DNA of 64,000 nt from Fibrobacter succinogenes (GCA_902756345.1 CACVQR010000004.1:62001-126000); one strand, 5' to 3'; numbered from the stretch's first letter, positions 35,975 to 44,684 are shown. Notes: a model not told the origin generated them from the sequence alone. Numbers and translations: made by a program.

Positions 35975-37227
35975 TTAAGCCTCCTCACCAAAATGTAGAG
36001 CACCACAAAATAGACGAAGTTTTCAAAGGCATATGCCGCCATAGGGCCGTTGAATTCCAGGAACTTGATTCCCACAAAAGTGCCTGCGGCAAGCAAAAAT
36101 TCAGAGCCCACTTCTACAGACAGAAACGCCACCGTTTCGCGACGGGCAATCAGCACCAACGCAAGCGCGAAGCCACCGGCTCTAAAGAAATCTCCCACCA
36201 GCTGCAAGGGCAAGTAATCAACCGCCCCCATGTACGCCTGCGAAAACAGCACCTGTACCAGGATGCTGCGGCCAAAATACAGAACCGCAATCATTGCAAG
36301 CGAGATTCCCATAATGCGAAGCAAGAGCGGATTAAACATCTTGAAAAATTCACCGCGGTTCATGCTTGCAGAAACCCGCGGCAAGATAATGACCGTCAAA
36401 ATGGCAGACATGGCCATGAACAAAAAGTCGGAAACTTTCCAGACGCTCTGCCAGATGCCGGCAGCATCATTTCCAAAATGGAAGGCCACCATTGTTCGCA
36501 TCATGGTGAGCACCACTGGCGAAAGAACCATCGGTACAAGGCCCATTAGCGCATACGAAAGCCACGGACCGCGCGTATCAAGAGCGGTTTTCCAAATTCG
36601 ATTGACGCTAAAACCGGCGCGACTAGAGATTCTACCCGCAAAAATGGCCGCCACAATCGACTGGGTCGCGATAATCGAAAGCACCGAGAGTCGCCCCGTA
36701 TAAAGGAAGAAAGCCACCCAAAGCACTTGCCACACCGAAGTCACGATATTGATGAGCGCCCACTTGTGGTTTTCGCCAAGGCCGTTCATAACGGCAGCAG
36801 TAATTGTGATGATGTTTGTCGCCAAGATTCCCGGCAACGCAAAGAGGATTGCCGCCTGGGCAAGACGCGTAGGAACCCCCGGCAACAACATTTCTAGCGG
36901 AGCCATAAAACAGAACAGGAGCGCAATGACAAACGTGAAAAGGCTTGCAAAAGTCGTCAGACGAAGACCGCCACGCCAAATGCCAAGCAATTTGTCCTGG
37001 TTATTCTTGTTCTGCGCCGTCAGAGCGGTCCAACCGTTCTGTAGAGCAAGCGAAGACGTGGCCTGGCCAATATTCATTAAATTCAGGAACTGCCCCACGC
37101 AGGCGAACGCCGCCGGCGGCAGGAATACAGCAAGCAACTTGTTAATAGCAAACGCTCGAAGCGCGTTGAACAACGTGACTGCTCCGGAGCCGGCAAAGAG
37201 TTTCGCAAATTTCAAATCTGAGGACAT
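35959..37227 (-). CDS. Polysaccharide/O-antigen flippase (Wzx-like, MOP superfamily)
   Basis: The 422-residue protein has about 12 hydrophobic helices and no long soluble part. It begins with a short amphipathic stretch (FAKLFAGSGAVTLFNALRAF) typical of Wzx/MATE-like flippases. It would move the undecaprenyl-linked repeat unit across the inner membrane. It lies between the DegT aminotransferase (6-bp gap) and two glycosyltransferases, an O-antigen-type context. No Wzy polymerase was recognised in the window. Confidence 0.85.
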   Translation of the reverse strand: MSSDLKFAKLFAGSGAVTLFNALRAFAINKLLAVFLPPAAFACVGQFLNLMNIGQATSSLALQNGWTALTAQNKNNQDKLLGIWRGGLRLTTFASLFTFVIALLFCFMAPLEMLLPGVPTRLAQAAILFALPGILATNIITITAAVMNGLGENHKWALINIVTSVWQVLWVAFFLYTGRLSVLSIIATQSIVAAIFAGRISSRAGFSVNRIWKTALDTRGPWLSYALMGLVPMVLSPVVLTMMRTMVAFHFGNDAAGIWQSVWKVSDFLFMAMSAILTVIILPRVSASMNRGEFFKMFNPLLLRIMGISLAMIAVLYFGRSILVQVLFSQAYMGAVDYLPLQLVGDFFRAGGFALALVLIARRETVAFLSVEVGSEFLLAAGTFVGIKFLEFNGPMAAYAFENFVYFVVLYILVRRLKWNTP

Positions 37228-37233
37228 CGTAAA

Positions 37234-38355
37234 TCAAGCAAAAGCGTTAATGGATTCGATGACGTAGGTGACTTGTTCGTCAGTCATGGCCGGGCCCATC
37301 GGGATGCTGAGTTCCGTGCGAGCCAGTTCTTCGGCAATCGGAAGCGGGCCGTAGCGAAGTTCACCGCGAGAAAGAGCCCCGTCAAAGGCTTCTTGCAGGT
37401 GCGGCGGAATCGGGTAATGAATCAGAGTTTCAACCCCGCGGTCTTTCAAGAACTTCTGCAATTCGTCGCGACGTTCGCAGAAAACCGGAAACACATGCCA
37501 CACATGGGATTTCGGATTCGCAGGAACAGGCGTTACACGCACCAGGGGGTTCTTGATTTTAGCACAATAACGGGCCGCAATTTCTTGACGGAGAGCATTC
37601 CAGGAATCCAAATGCGGGAGCTTTGCCAGCAAAATGGCTGCCTGGACTTCATCCAAACGAGAATTTACACCCACATACTTGTTCACGTACTTTTCGACAG
37701 AGCCGTAATTTCCGAGAGACTTTACCACTTGGGCAAGTTCCAAGTCATCGGTCACCACTGCTCCCCCGTCGCCCATGGCGCCGAGGTTTTTGGTAGGGTA
37801 AAAACTGTAGGCCGCTGCATTAGACGAGAGTTTAGGTTGATCAAGCCGCGCGCCGTGTGCTTGGGCAGCATCTTCAAACACAAGCAATCCATGAGCCTTT
37901 GCAAATTCACAAATCGCGGACATATCTGCCAGACGACCATACAAGTGAACCACCAAAATGGCACGAGTCTTGTCTGAGCAGGCTTCCGCCAACCGCGAAG
38001 TATCCAGCACACAAGTGTCGCGATTCGGTTCCACAAGTACCGGCACAAGTCCCGCAGCACGTACCGCCAGAACGGTCGCCACAAAAGTATTCGCCGGAAC
38101 AATCACCTCATCGCCCTGTTGCAAGCGACCCAGTTGAATAGAAGCCCTCAACATCAAAGTCAGCGCATCGAGGCCATTCCCTACACCGACACAGACCTTT
38201 GCACCGCAATAAGCGGCAAAAGCCTCTTCGAACGCAGCACAACGCGAGCCGCGAATAAACCATTTAGAATCAAGGACGTCAGAAAAAGATTCGCGCAGGG
38301 CGTCGCCCAGGGTGCGATTCACATAATCCAGCGAATAAAACGGGACATTCATCAT
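37234..38355 (-). CDS. Sugar 3-aminotransferase, DegT/FdtB-like
   Basis: The 373-residue fold-type I enzyme has the PLP lysine in SFYPTKNLGAMGDGGAV and VNSRLDEVQAAIL downstream. The N-terminal VPFYSLDYVN and WFIRGSRCAAFEEAFAAYCG agree with FdtB/QdtB enzymes that aminate dTDP-3-keto-6-deoxyhexoses. An FdtA/QdtA-like 3,4-ketoisomerase is encoded at 39510, supporting this substrate. Product: dTDP-3-amino-3,6-dideoxyhexose for the surface glycan. Start choice is between adjacent ATG codons. Confidence 0.88.
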   Translation of the reverse strand: MMNVPFYSLDYVNRTLGDALRESFSDVLDSKWFIRGSRCAAFEEAFAAYCGAKVCVGVGNGLDALTLMLRASIQLGRLQQGDEVIVPANTFVATVLAVRAAGLVPVLVEPNRDTCVLDTSRLAEACSDKTRAILVVHLYGRLADMSAICEFAKAHGLLVFEDAAQAHGARLDQPKLSSNAAAYSFYPTKNLGAMGDGGAVVTDDLELAQVVKSLGNYGSVEKYVNKYVGVNSRLDEVQAAILLAKLPHLDSWNALRQEIAARYCAKIKNPLVRVTPVPANPKSHVWHVFPVFCERRDELQKFLKDRGVETLIHYPIPPHLQEAFDGALSRGELRYGPLPIAEELARTELSIPMGPAMTDEQVTYVIESINAFA

Positions 38356-38377
38356 TGTTTGATGAAAATAGCAAATT

Positions 38378-38405
38378 AGTAGGAAGTAGAAAGTAGACAG
38401 TAGAC
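38378..38405. repeat. Heptamer array AGTAGGA/AGTAGAC
   Basis: Four phased units (AGTAGGA, AGTAGAA, AGTAGAC, AGTAGAC) between the divergent aminotransferase and acyltransferase genes. Confidence 0.75.
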
Positions 38406-38442
38406 AATGATTAGTAGTTAGGAATTTACTATTTTAGGAAAT

Positions 38443-39402
38443 ATGTACGAAATTTTGCCTTACAGCCCCGAACTGGACCAAAGATTCGACCACTTTGTCA
38501 ACCACGAATCGGTCAACGGAACTTTTCTGCAAACCAGGCGTTTCTTAAACTACCACCCCGCAGGGCGCTTTACCGATGCAAGTTTCGCACTACAAAAAAG
38601 CGGCATCATCGCTGTCTATTTTCCGGGCGTCAAGACCGCCAACAACGAATTCATTTCGCATCAGGGTTCTACCTTCGGCGGGCCAATCGTTTCCAAGGCA
38701 TTCTACAATGGAACTAAGCTCCGTGAACTTTTGGAAGAAGCCTCACAACACCTTTCGCAATACAGCAAGGTTATTCTCAAGATAACCCCAGCCATTTTCT
38801 CAAAAGAGAATCCAGACCTACTTGAATACACACTGGAACACCTCGGCTACAGTCGTCACACGGAACTGAGCAACTACACACCGCTATATAAAGGAACCGA
38901 TCCGCTCAGCCAATGCGACGCCAAGCATCGCAAGCAGTTCCAAGAATCAGAAAATTTCGCATACACATACCGCGAACTTGAAAGTGATCAGGATTTCGAG
39001 ACCTTTTACCATTTTTTAGAATTGTCCAAAGCGAAGCATCAGACCAAGCCAGTCCATACGCTCGCGGACCTGCACGATCTCCGTCGACGTCTAAAAAAGA
39101 AACTGCGGTTCAAAAGCCTCTGGCTCGGCGAACGCTATATATGCGGGATGATGCAGTTCCTGTTCCCCGAAACAGGAACCATCCACGATCAGTATATCTC
39201 GCCGGATGAAACCTTTACCGATTTCCACCCGACAACAGCCATGCATATTCACGCACTACGCGAAGCGGTTCAAGAAGGTTTTTCCAAGTTTTCCTGGGGT
39301 ATTTCTACCGAAAACGGCGGAAACTATCTAAACGAAAACCTATACAGGTTTAAAGAAGCTTTCGGAGCCAAGCCTAGCGTAAATGTCAGATACGAGAGAT
39401 AA
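38443..39402 (+). CDS. GNAT/FemAB-type acyltransferase (BioF2-like)
   Basis: The 319-residue protein shows the double-GNAT outline: VNGTFLQTRRFLNYHP at the start, a middle helix with KHRKQFQESENF, and late motifs GMMQFLFPETGTIHDQYIS and FSWGISTENGG. Related proteins acylate sugars or attach amino acids. Between FdtB- and FdtA-like genes, it could acylate the 3-amino sugar, a step that the hexapeptide-repeat enzyme FdtC performs in known pathways; this is inference. AGGAAAT precedes ATG. It is opposite in strand to its partners. Confidence 0.7.
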   Translation: MYEILPYSPELDQRFDHFVNHESVNGTFLQTRRFLNYHPAGRFTDASFALQKSGIIAVYFPGVKTANNEFISHQGSTFGGPIVSKAFYNGTKLRELLEEASQHLSQYSKVILKITPAIFSKENPDLLEYTLEHLGYSRHTELSNYTPLYKGTDPLSQCDAKHRKQFQESENFAYTYRELESDQDFETFYHFLELSKAKHQTKPVHTLADLHDLRRRLKKKLRFKSLWLGERYICGMMQFLFPETGTIHDQYISPDETFTDFHPTTAMHIHALREAVQEGFSKFSWGISTENGGNYLNENLYRFKEAFGAKPSVNVRYER

Positions 39403-39410
39403 ACGGGAGG

Positions 39411-39502
39411 TGAGTTATGAGTTATCTGTTGTGAGTTGTCAGTATACAGTTTGGCGCCGAAGGCGCAATTATTAAAACTCAAAACTCACCACTCAAAACT
39501 CA
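39411..39502. repeat. Heptamer array TGAGTTA with inverted AAACTCA array
   Basis: Phased units TGAGTTA, TGAGTTA, TCTGTTG, TGAGTTG, TCAGTAT, ACAGTTT (39411-39452) are followed by a GGCGCC-GAA-GGCGC mini-hairpin and the inverted units AAACTCA, AAACTCA, CCACTCA, AAACTCA (39475-39502). It sits between the convergent acyltransferase and ketoisomerase genes. Confidence 0.8.
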
Positions 39503-39509
39503 TGACACA

Positions 39510-39935
39510 CTACATTTCTTTCACTATCTTCTTAAACTCTTCGTATTCGTAGATGTAGTCCGATGCATCGTAATGTTCCGATGCAAGCACCATACACACT
39601 GCACCCGATGAGAAATTTTCGATTTCGCGCCAATGCATGGTGGGAATATAGAGTCCGTGGTAGGAACGGTTCAGCGAGTACTTGGTGCGCTTTTTGCCAT
39701 CGTCCAAAATGACATCGAAACTGCCGCTTGCGGCAATGATCAGCTGACGGAGATTCCTGTGAGCATGGCCACCACGGGTCGTTCCACCGGGAACGTCGTA
39801 CAGGTAATACACTCGCTTGATATCGAAGGGCACCAGTTCGCCCCCCTCCACCACACTCAGGTTACCCCGCTGGTCGTGGGCAATAGGGATATCGATTAAT
39901 TGCGGCTCGTTCAGTTGAGATTCGTTCCAAGTCAT
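39510..39935 (-). CDS. dTDP-4-keto-6-deoxy-D-glucose 3,4-ketoisomerase (FdtA/QdtA-like)
   Basis: The 141-residue single-domain cupin has the family signature RGGHAHRNLRQ, preceded by DVPGGTT, and SLNRSYHGLYIPTMHWREI in the second half. It moves the keto group from C4 to C3, preparing the substrate for the FdtB-like aminotransferase. FdtA and QdtA differ in C4 stereochemistry and cannot be told apart by eye. TATATT ends 6 bases before ATG without a ribosome site. Confidence 0.9.
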   Translation of the reverse strand: MTWNESQLNEPQLIDIPIAHDQRGNLSVVEGGELVPFDIKRVYYLYDVPGGTTRGGHAHRNLRQLIIAASGSFDVILDDGKKRTKYSLNRSYHGLYIPTMHWREIENFSSGAVCMVLASEHYDASDYIYEYEEFKKIVKEM

Positions 39936-39941
39936 ATCTAT

Positions 39942-39947
39942 AATATA
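39942..39947 (-). promoter_or_regulatory. TATATT -10 box abutting the ketoisomerase start codon
   Basis: On the minus strand TATATT (39947-39942) is followed by six bases and ATG at 39935, consistent with a leaderless transcript. Confidence 0.5.
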
Positions 39948-39969
39948 GTATAGTAGACAGTGGTTAGTG

Positions 39970-40033
39970 ATGTGGAATGTGAAATGTGAAATGTGGGTTT
40001 ATTCATTTCACATTTGTCACTTCACATTACACA
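39970..40033. repeat. Heptamer array ATGTGAA with inverted TTTCACA array
   Basis: ATGTGGA, ATGTGAA, ATGTGAA, ATGTGGG (39970-39997) face TTTCACA, TTTGTCA, CTTCACA, TTACACA (40006-40033). It lies in the ~300-bp divergent gap between the ketoisomerase and rpsD genes, which otherwise holds one palindromic repeat and a possible rpsD promoter (TATATAT near 40148). Confidence 0.8.
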
Positions 40034-40100
40034 TTGTATATGGTGCATTTTCTGTCCTCTAGGGGTGGTTCGGGGTGTTTTTCCGGAAAAACTAGCGAAA

Positions 40101-40130
40101 ATGGATTGCTTCGCTTCGCTCGCAATGACG
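40101..40130. repeat. Palindromic repeat, shortest copy
   Basis: ATGGATTGCTTC and GCAATGACG enclose GCTTCGCTC; the arms of the longer copies are absent. About 100 bp upstream of rpsD. Confidence 0.65.
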
Positions 40131-40233
40131 TAAAAATGAAATTTTGCTATATATGGGACTCCAATGAGTGCATGTCGCGCCAAGCTCTGCCAACATGCAT
40201 GTTAACCAAAGAGCTTCCTTTAACGAGGTAAAA

Positions 40234-40839
40234 ATGTCCTCTTTCCGTGGACCAAAAGGTAAGGTAGCCCGTTCTCTCGGACTCGCCGTCTCTCAGAAGA
40301 CTCAGAAGGCTCTCGATCGCCGTAACTTTGCACCCGGCCAGCATGGCCAGACCCGCAAGAAGTCTTCTTCCGTGTACAAGCAGCAGCTCGTCGAAAAGCA
40401 GCGTCTGCGTTTCACCTACAACATTTCCGAAGCTCAGTTGGCCAAGGCTTATGACGAAGCCAACCGTCGCGCCGGTTCTGCTGGTGACAACCTGATGATT
40501 TTGCTCGAAACCCGTCTTGACGCCCTTGTCTACCGCATGGGTTTTGCTCGCACGATTTTTGCAGCTCGCCAGTATGTCGCTCATGGTCACTTCACCGTGA
40601 ACGGTGTCCGCAGCTACTCTCCGTCTCGCCAGATCAAGGCCGGTGACGTGATTGCAGTTCGCGAAGGCTCTAAGGAACACGTTCAGATCAAGGAAGCCAT
40701 TGCTAACGCTCCGGCTGTCCCTGAATACGTGACTGTCGATGCCGGCAAGATGGAAGGCACGCTCGTGAAGCTCCCGCTCCGCGAACAGATTCCGGTCAAG
40801 CTGGAAGAACAGCTCGTCGTGGAATACTACTCCAGGTAG
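40234..40839 (+). CDS. rpsD: 30S ribosomal protein S4, zinc-independent form
   Basis: A 201-residue S4 with the S4 RNA-binding motif (LETRLDALVYRMGFARTIFA, ARQYVAHGHFTVNG). ATG at 40234 follows GAGG. The N-terminal region (SSFRGPKGKVARSLG) lacks the Cys residues found in zinc-binding S4 (GPKCKLCRR in others), so this is the 'C-minus' type. S4 binds 16S rRNA early in assembly and often represses its own operon. Here it is outside the alpha operon, single and with its own terminator. Other copies elsewhere in the genome cannot be excluded. Confidence 0.95.
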   Translation: MSSFRGPKGKVARSLGLAVSQKTQKALDRRNFAPGQHGQTRKKSSSVYKQQLVEKQRLRFTYNISEAQLAKAYDEANRRAGSAGDNLMILLETRLDALVYRMGFARTIFAARQYVAHGHFTVNGVRSYSPSRQIKAGDVIAVREGSKEHVQIKEAIANAPAVPEYVTVDAGKMEGTLVKLPLREQIPVKLEEQLVVEYYSR

Positions 40840-40863
40840 TAACCACTCAAACCAAGAGTTTGG

Positions 40864-40895
40864 GACGCTCGGCATTCGTCGAGCGTCTTTTTTTT
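40864..40895 (+). terminator. rpsD terminator
   Basis: GACGCTCG (40864-40871) and CGAGCGTC (40880-40887) form an 8-bp stem followed by eight T: a textbook intrinsic terminator. Confidence 0.92.
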
Positions 40896-40923
40896 ATATT
40901 CTTTACGAGGAAGTGAGAAAATA

Positions 40924-42612
40924 ATGTCGTCGTACAAGTCTAGACAAAATATAATGGTGATCGAAGACGATCCAGATTGTCAGGAAACATTTCAGAATGT
41001 CCTGGAAGAGTCTTACAACATCACTGTTGTCGGCAACACGCAAGAAGCTTTGCTTTTATTGATGGACGCCCCCACGACCTATACCCTTATTCTACTGGAA
41101 CAAGACCTACCCGACGACACCTGTATCGAATTTTTAAAGCAACGAAACGCCCAAAGCTTTTTGCAGAACATTCCCGTTATCGTCATTACAGGAGAAAACG
41201 ATGAAAACAGATGTTACAAACTGGGTGCAGATGAATTCATACGCAAGCCCCTGAGTTCCCCCGATATTATTCTTGCCCGCTGCGAACGCACCATAGCTTT
41301 ATACGAAAGCAAGAACCTGGTGCAACAGACCGAAAGGGACAAGCTCTCGGGACTTTATACCATTGACTATTTCTTTGAATACCTGAAGCAGATACTCCCA
41401 CTGGACATGGGTTCTGACCGCGATGCCGTTGTCATTGACATTGAACATTTCCGTTTGATTAACGAAATTTACGGACGCGGTACCGGCGACCTGGTTCTGG
41501 CAGAAATCGGGGTCTACCTGCAACAAGTGCTTACAACCTTGAATGCGATTGCCTGCCGCGCAAGCGCAGACGTTTTCTACGTATACTGCATTCACCAAGA
41601 TGACTACCAAGAACTTCAGACAGCGCTTCAGACTATTCTTACCCATTATATCAAAGTAAGCAATATCCGAGTCCGTGTGGGCGTATGGCATTACGTAGAA
41701 CGAGGAATGATTGACCCCGAAACATGGTTTGACCGTGCCAAGAGCGCTTGCGACCGCATTAGCGGAAACTTTACAATTTCTGTATCCACATACAACAGTG
41801 GACTACACAGTAAGCATCTTCGCGAAGAACGCTTGATCAGGGACGTTTACGAAGCGATCGAACGCAAGGACTTGAGGGTGTACTACCAGCCCAAGTACGC
41901 TATTCAAGGCGACAAGCCGCACCTGCGCAGTGCCGAGGCGCTCATCCGCTGGATTCACCCGACTCTCGGCTTTATCAATCCGGGAGACTTCATTCCTTTG
42001 TTCGAATCGAACGGCCTGATTCAGATGGTTGACTACTACGTGTGGAAAGAAGCCGCCGCCCAAATCCGCCGCTGGAAGGACGAATATGACTTTACCGTTC
42101 CCGTGTCGGTAAACGTTTCGCGTATTGACATTTACGATCCGGATCTTGAGAACAAATTCTGCAACATTTTGAAAGAGAACAACCTCTCGCCCAGCGAGTA
42201 CATGATCGAAATTACCGAAAGTGCCTACGCCGAAAACGCACAGGGCTTAATCGAAGTACTCGACAGCATGCGCAAGAAAGGGTTTAAAATCGAAATGGAC
42301 GACTTTGGTACCGGTTATTCTTCGCTCGGCATGCTGACCGAAATTCCGATCGACATTCTAAAGATCGACATGTCTTTTGTCCGCAGCATGGAAAAACACG
42401 AAAAAAACAAGAGGATGGTGGAACTGATTATCGATATCGCCAAATTCTTGAAGGTTCCTTGCGTTGCCGAAGGTGTCGAAACAGAATCTCAGCTGCGCGC
42501 ACTCAGAAGAATGGGTTGCGACGTAATTCAGGGCTATTTCTTTTCGAAGCCGGTGGCGCCTGAAGATTTCGCCAAGTTTATTGAAAAAGAAAAGAGCCTG
42601 TGGACTAAATAA
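40924..42612 (+). CDS. Response-regulator-like protein with degenerate GGDEF and intact EAL domains
   Basis: The 562-residue protein has three parts. The receiver domain (1-120) keeps the acidic pair (VIEDDP) and Lys near 109, but the phospho-accepting Asp is Glu59 (LILLEQDLPDD). The GGDEF domain (about 145-280) has DIEHFRLINEIYG but RASADVF in place of GG(D/E)EF, so it should not make c-di-GMP. The EAL domain (about 300-555) is complete (EALIRW, NVSR, IEITES, DDFGTGYSS, AEGVET) and should hydrolyse c-di-GMP. GAGGAAGTGAG precedes ATG. It may be locked in an activated-like state by the Glu. Confidence 0.9.
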   Translation: MSSYKSRQNIMVIEDDPDCQETFQNVLEESYNITVVGNTQEALLLLMDAPTTYTLILLEQDLPDDTCIEFLKQRNAQSFLQNIPVIVITGENDENRCYKLGADEFIRKPLSSPDIILARCERTIALYESKNLVQQTERDKLSGLYTIDYFFEYLKQILPLDMGSDRDAVVIDIEHFRLINEIYGRGTGDLVLAEIGVYLQQVLTTLNAIACRASADVFYVYCIHQDDYQELQTALQTILTHYIKVSNIRVRVGVWHYVERGMIDPETWFDRAKSACDRISGNFTISVSTYNSGLHSKHLREERLIRDVYEAIERKDLRVYYQPKYAIQGDKPHLRSAEALIRWIHPTLGFINPGDFIPLFESNGLIQMVDYYVWKEAAAQIRRWKDEYDFTVPVSVNVSRIDIYDPDLENKFCNILKENNLSPSEYMIEITESAYAENAQGLIEVLDSMRKKGFKIEMDDFGTGYSSLGMLTEIPIDILKIDMSFVRSMEKHEKNKRMVELIIDIAKFLKVPCVAEGVETESQLRALRRMGCDVIQGYFFSKPVAPEDFAKFIEKEKSLWTK

Positions 42613-42632
42613 GACCGAAGATTTTGTATCTT

Positions 42633-42833
42633 ATGGATATGAAATCAATTGCTCTTAAAGTATTCGATTACCTCAAAAATTATTTAAAATCCCTGAACTG
42701 GATTGTCCTTTTGGGGATTGCCGCATTCTGCATTGCGCTTGCCGTAATCAACAACATTCGCGTTGAAGATTCCAAGTCGGTCGACTGGATCGGCAGCCAG
42801 GAAATACTTGCCAAGCCGGACGAGGTGCTGTAA
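42633..42833 (+). CDS. Small membrane protein coupled to the MauE/DoxX-like gene
   Basis: From ATG 42633 the product is 66 residues with one transmembrane helix (about 25-43) and a short exported tail. Its stop overlaps the next start (TAATG), so the two are co-translated. In other bacteria a MauE/DoxX-like gene often follows a membrane-anchored rhodanese; the tail could be such a protein cut before the rhodanese fold, a weak inference. An ATG two codons later is also possible. Confidence 0.65.
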   Translation: MDMKSIALKVFDYLKNYLKSLNWIVLLGIAAFCIALAVINNIRVEDSKSVDWIGSQEILAKPDEVL

Positions 42834-43519
42834 TGAAGAAGACGATTATCTCTGCAGTACTGCTCGTTGTAGCCTCGATTCTGGTAGCTTTCGGTGTTGC
42901 CGAAATTTCGTTCCCGGAATCGTTCTTGACTTTTACCGACCAGGATTGGCTGATTGACATTTGGCCGAAGGCATACCGCTACAATATTCATGTGGGCCTT
43001 GCCGCCATCATTATCGCCACGGGCATTTGCGTTCCGGCTTACCGCCTGCAAAAGGACTTTGCCATCCGTGCGCTCGAAACCTTGTTCCGTGTGGGCATTG
43101 GCGGCATGTTCATTTTCGCAAGCATCTACAAGATTCAGGACCCGCACCAGTTCGCAGTCCTTGTGGCGCAGTACCAGTTCTTCCCCGCTTTGCACTTGGA
43201 AAGCGTGAACAACTTCTTTGCGCTGGTTTACCCGCAGTTTGAATTCTGGTTTGGACTTGCCATGATTGTAACGCCGTTCGTACGTGAATCGGCCTTCGCC
43301 ATTTTCTGGATGTTCATAAGCTTTATCATTGCTCTCGCATGGGCGCTCGGCAACGACCTCGGCATTACCTGCGGTTGCTTCGAGCTTGAAGACGGCAACG
43401 CTCACGACAAGGCAGAGGCGTGGACAAGCCTAATTCGCGACTTGATCCTGATTTGGCCCACGCTCTGGCTTGCAACCAGAAAGAATCACAGCCTGATTAA
43501 GGTGTGGCGCCGGAAATAG
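42833..43519 (+). CDS. MauE/DoxX-like membrane protein
   Basis: The 228-residue protein has about six hydrophobic helices. The second half carries the MauE/DoxX pattern GIGGMFIFASIYKIQDPHQF and YPQFEFWFGLAMIV, and a CGC motif (GITCGCFEL) typical of MauE-type proteins linked with periplasmic thiol or methylamine dehydrogenase maturation. No partner enzyme is in the window. The 3' end overlaps the convergent glycosyltransferase by 23 bp. Confidence 0.8.
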   Translation: MKKTIISAVLLVVASILVAFGVAEISFPESFLTFTDQDWLIDIWPKAYRYNIHVGLAAIIIATGICVPAYRLQKDFAIRALETLFRVGIGGMFIFASIYKIQDPHQFAVLVAQYQFFPALHLESVNNFFALVYPQFEFWFGLAMIVTPFVRESAFAIFWMFISFIIALAWALGNDLGITCGCFELEDGNAHDKAEAWTSLIRDLILIWPTLWLATRKNHSLIKVWRRK

Positions 43520-44684
43520 AATTCAGGAAGTCTACAACGCGCTTCGAATAAGCTTCGATTGAAACACGGTCCAAGAGTTCTTGGGCCTTTTCTTCGTTTA
43601 CGACCTTTTCGCCAGCGAGCACTCGGTCCAAAACCTTGGCATAAGCCTCGGCATCGGTTGGCGGGTCAATAAGCGGGCACACGCCATCCAAGTTTTCGAG
43701 AAGCGACGTCGTTCCACCGGCAACTGCAGGAGTTCCGCAGCTAATAGCCTCGACAGGCGGAAGGCCAAAGCCTTCAAGAAGGCTCGGGTACACCATCAGT
43801 TCGGCATGATAGTAGAATTCGCGCAATTCAGGGGCGTTAAATTCAGGGAAATGAAAAACATTGTAAAGCTTTTTCGCGTTAATGATATCGCGGTAATGCT
43901 GAGTCAACTTACCCACGCGAACAAAAGCCACATCGGGGCGCAAGCGGGCCATTTCGTAATACGTTTCCACATTCTTTCGCGGTTCGGCAAGGCCCACATG
44001 CACGCACATGGCCTTGTAGTTCTTGATGCCGTAGCTGCGGCGGAACGCTTCACGCTCTTCGGCGGTTTTCGGTTTTTCAAGGCGCTTGAACACGGTTCCA
44101 TCGATCGGGCAGCCAATAACAGCACCCGGAGCGTTCGCCATTTTCGGGCCAAAGTGCTTGCACACCGCATTCTTGGTCCATTCAGAATTGTACACGAAGC
44201 AGTCGGCATTGATCGTCGGATCGATATAGAACTTGTTCAGCAAGATAAACTTGATGCTGTGCGGATACTGCGTTTCGGCAAAGTCATCGTGCAGGTACAA
44301 GACAGACTTTGCATCAGGGCCGCCTTCGCGCTTGTTCTTTTCAATCGCCTTCTTGGCAGACGAAATCAGGAATCCGAGTTCCGGGCGAATAAAGAAAACG
44401 ACATCGGGCTTGACTTTTCTGACGCAATCGTAAACAGGCTTGCGCAAGCTAAGAAAACCTGTATATAGCGACTTCACCCAGACTTCGTGAGCCGTATACG
44501 TGCTCGGATCGGCCACAATCTTGCCGCCTTCTGCCGTATGTTCCGGATTCGGGAAAAACTTGGGAGTCTTCATCCACAGAACATGCGTATCAAATTCCTT
44601 GGCTACAGACCTCACCAAGTTCAATGTGAGGCGGCCAAAACTGGTACATTCGTTCTTATCGCAAATAAACAGGATTTTCTTCAT
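43497..44684 (-). CDS. Glycosyltransferase family 4 (GT-B)
   Basis: From ATG 44684 the product is 395 residues. The C-terminal Rossmann half has CVHVGLAEPRKNVETYYEM and the nucleotide-sugar motif PSLLEGFGLPPVEAISCGTP with the two family glutamates. Such retaining enzymes add sugars to envelope glycans in the cytosol. A TTG two codons upstream is the alternative start. It is divergent from two GT2 genes, with only 55 bp between start codons, so promoters overlap there. Confidence 0.9.
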   Translation of the reverse strand: MKKILFICDKNECTSFGRLTLNLVRSVAKEFDTHVLWMKTPKFFPNPEHTAEGGKIVADPSTYTAHEVWVKSLYTGFLSLRKPVYDCVRKVKPDVVFFIRPELGFLISSAKKAIEKNKREGGPDAKSVLYLHDDFAETQYPHSIKFILLNKFYIDPTINADCFVYNSEWTKNAVCKHFGPKMANAPGAVIGCPIDGTVFKRLEKPKTAEEREAFRRSYGIKNYKAMCVHVGLAEPRKNVETYYEMARLRPDVAFVRVGKLTQHYRDIINAKKLYNVFHFPEFNAPELREFYYHAELMVYPSLLEGFGLPPVEAISCGTPAVAGGTTSLLENLDGVCPLIDPPTDAEAYAKVLDRVLAGEKVVNEEKAQELLDRVSIEAYSKRVVDFLNSISGATP

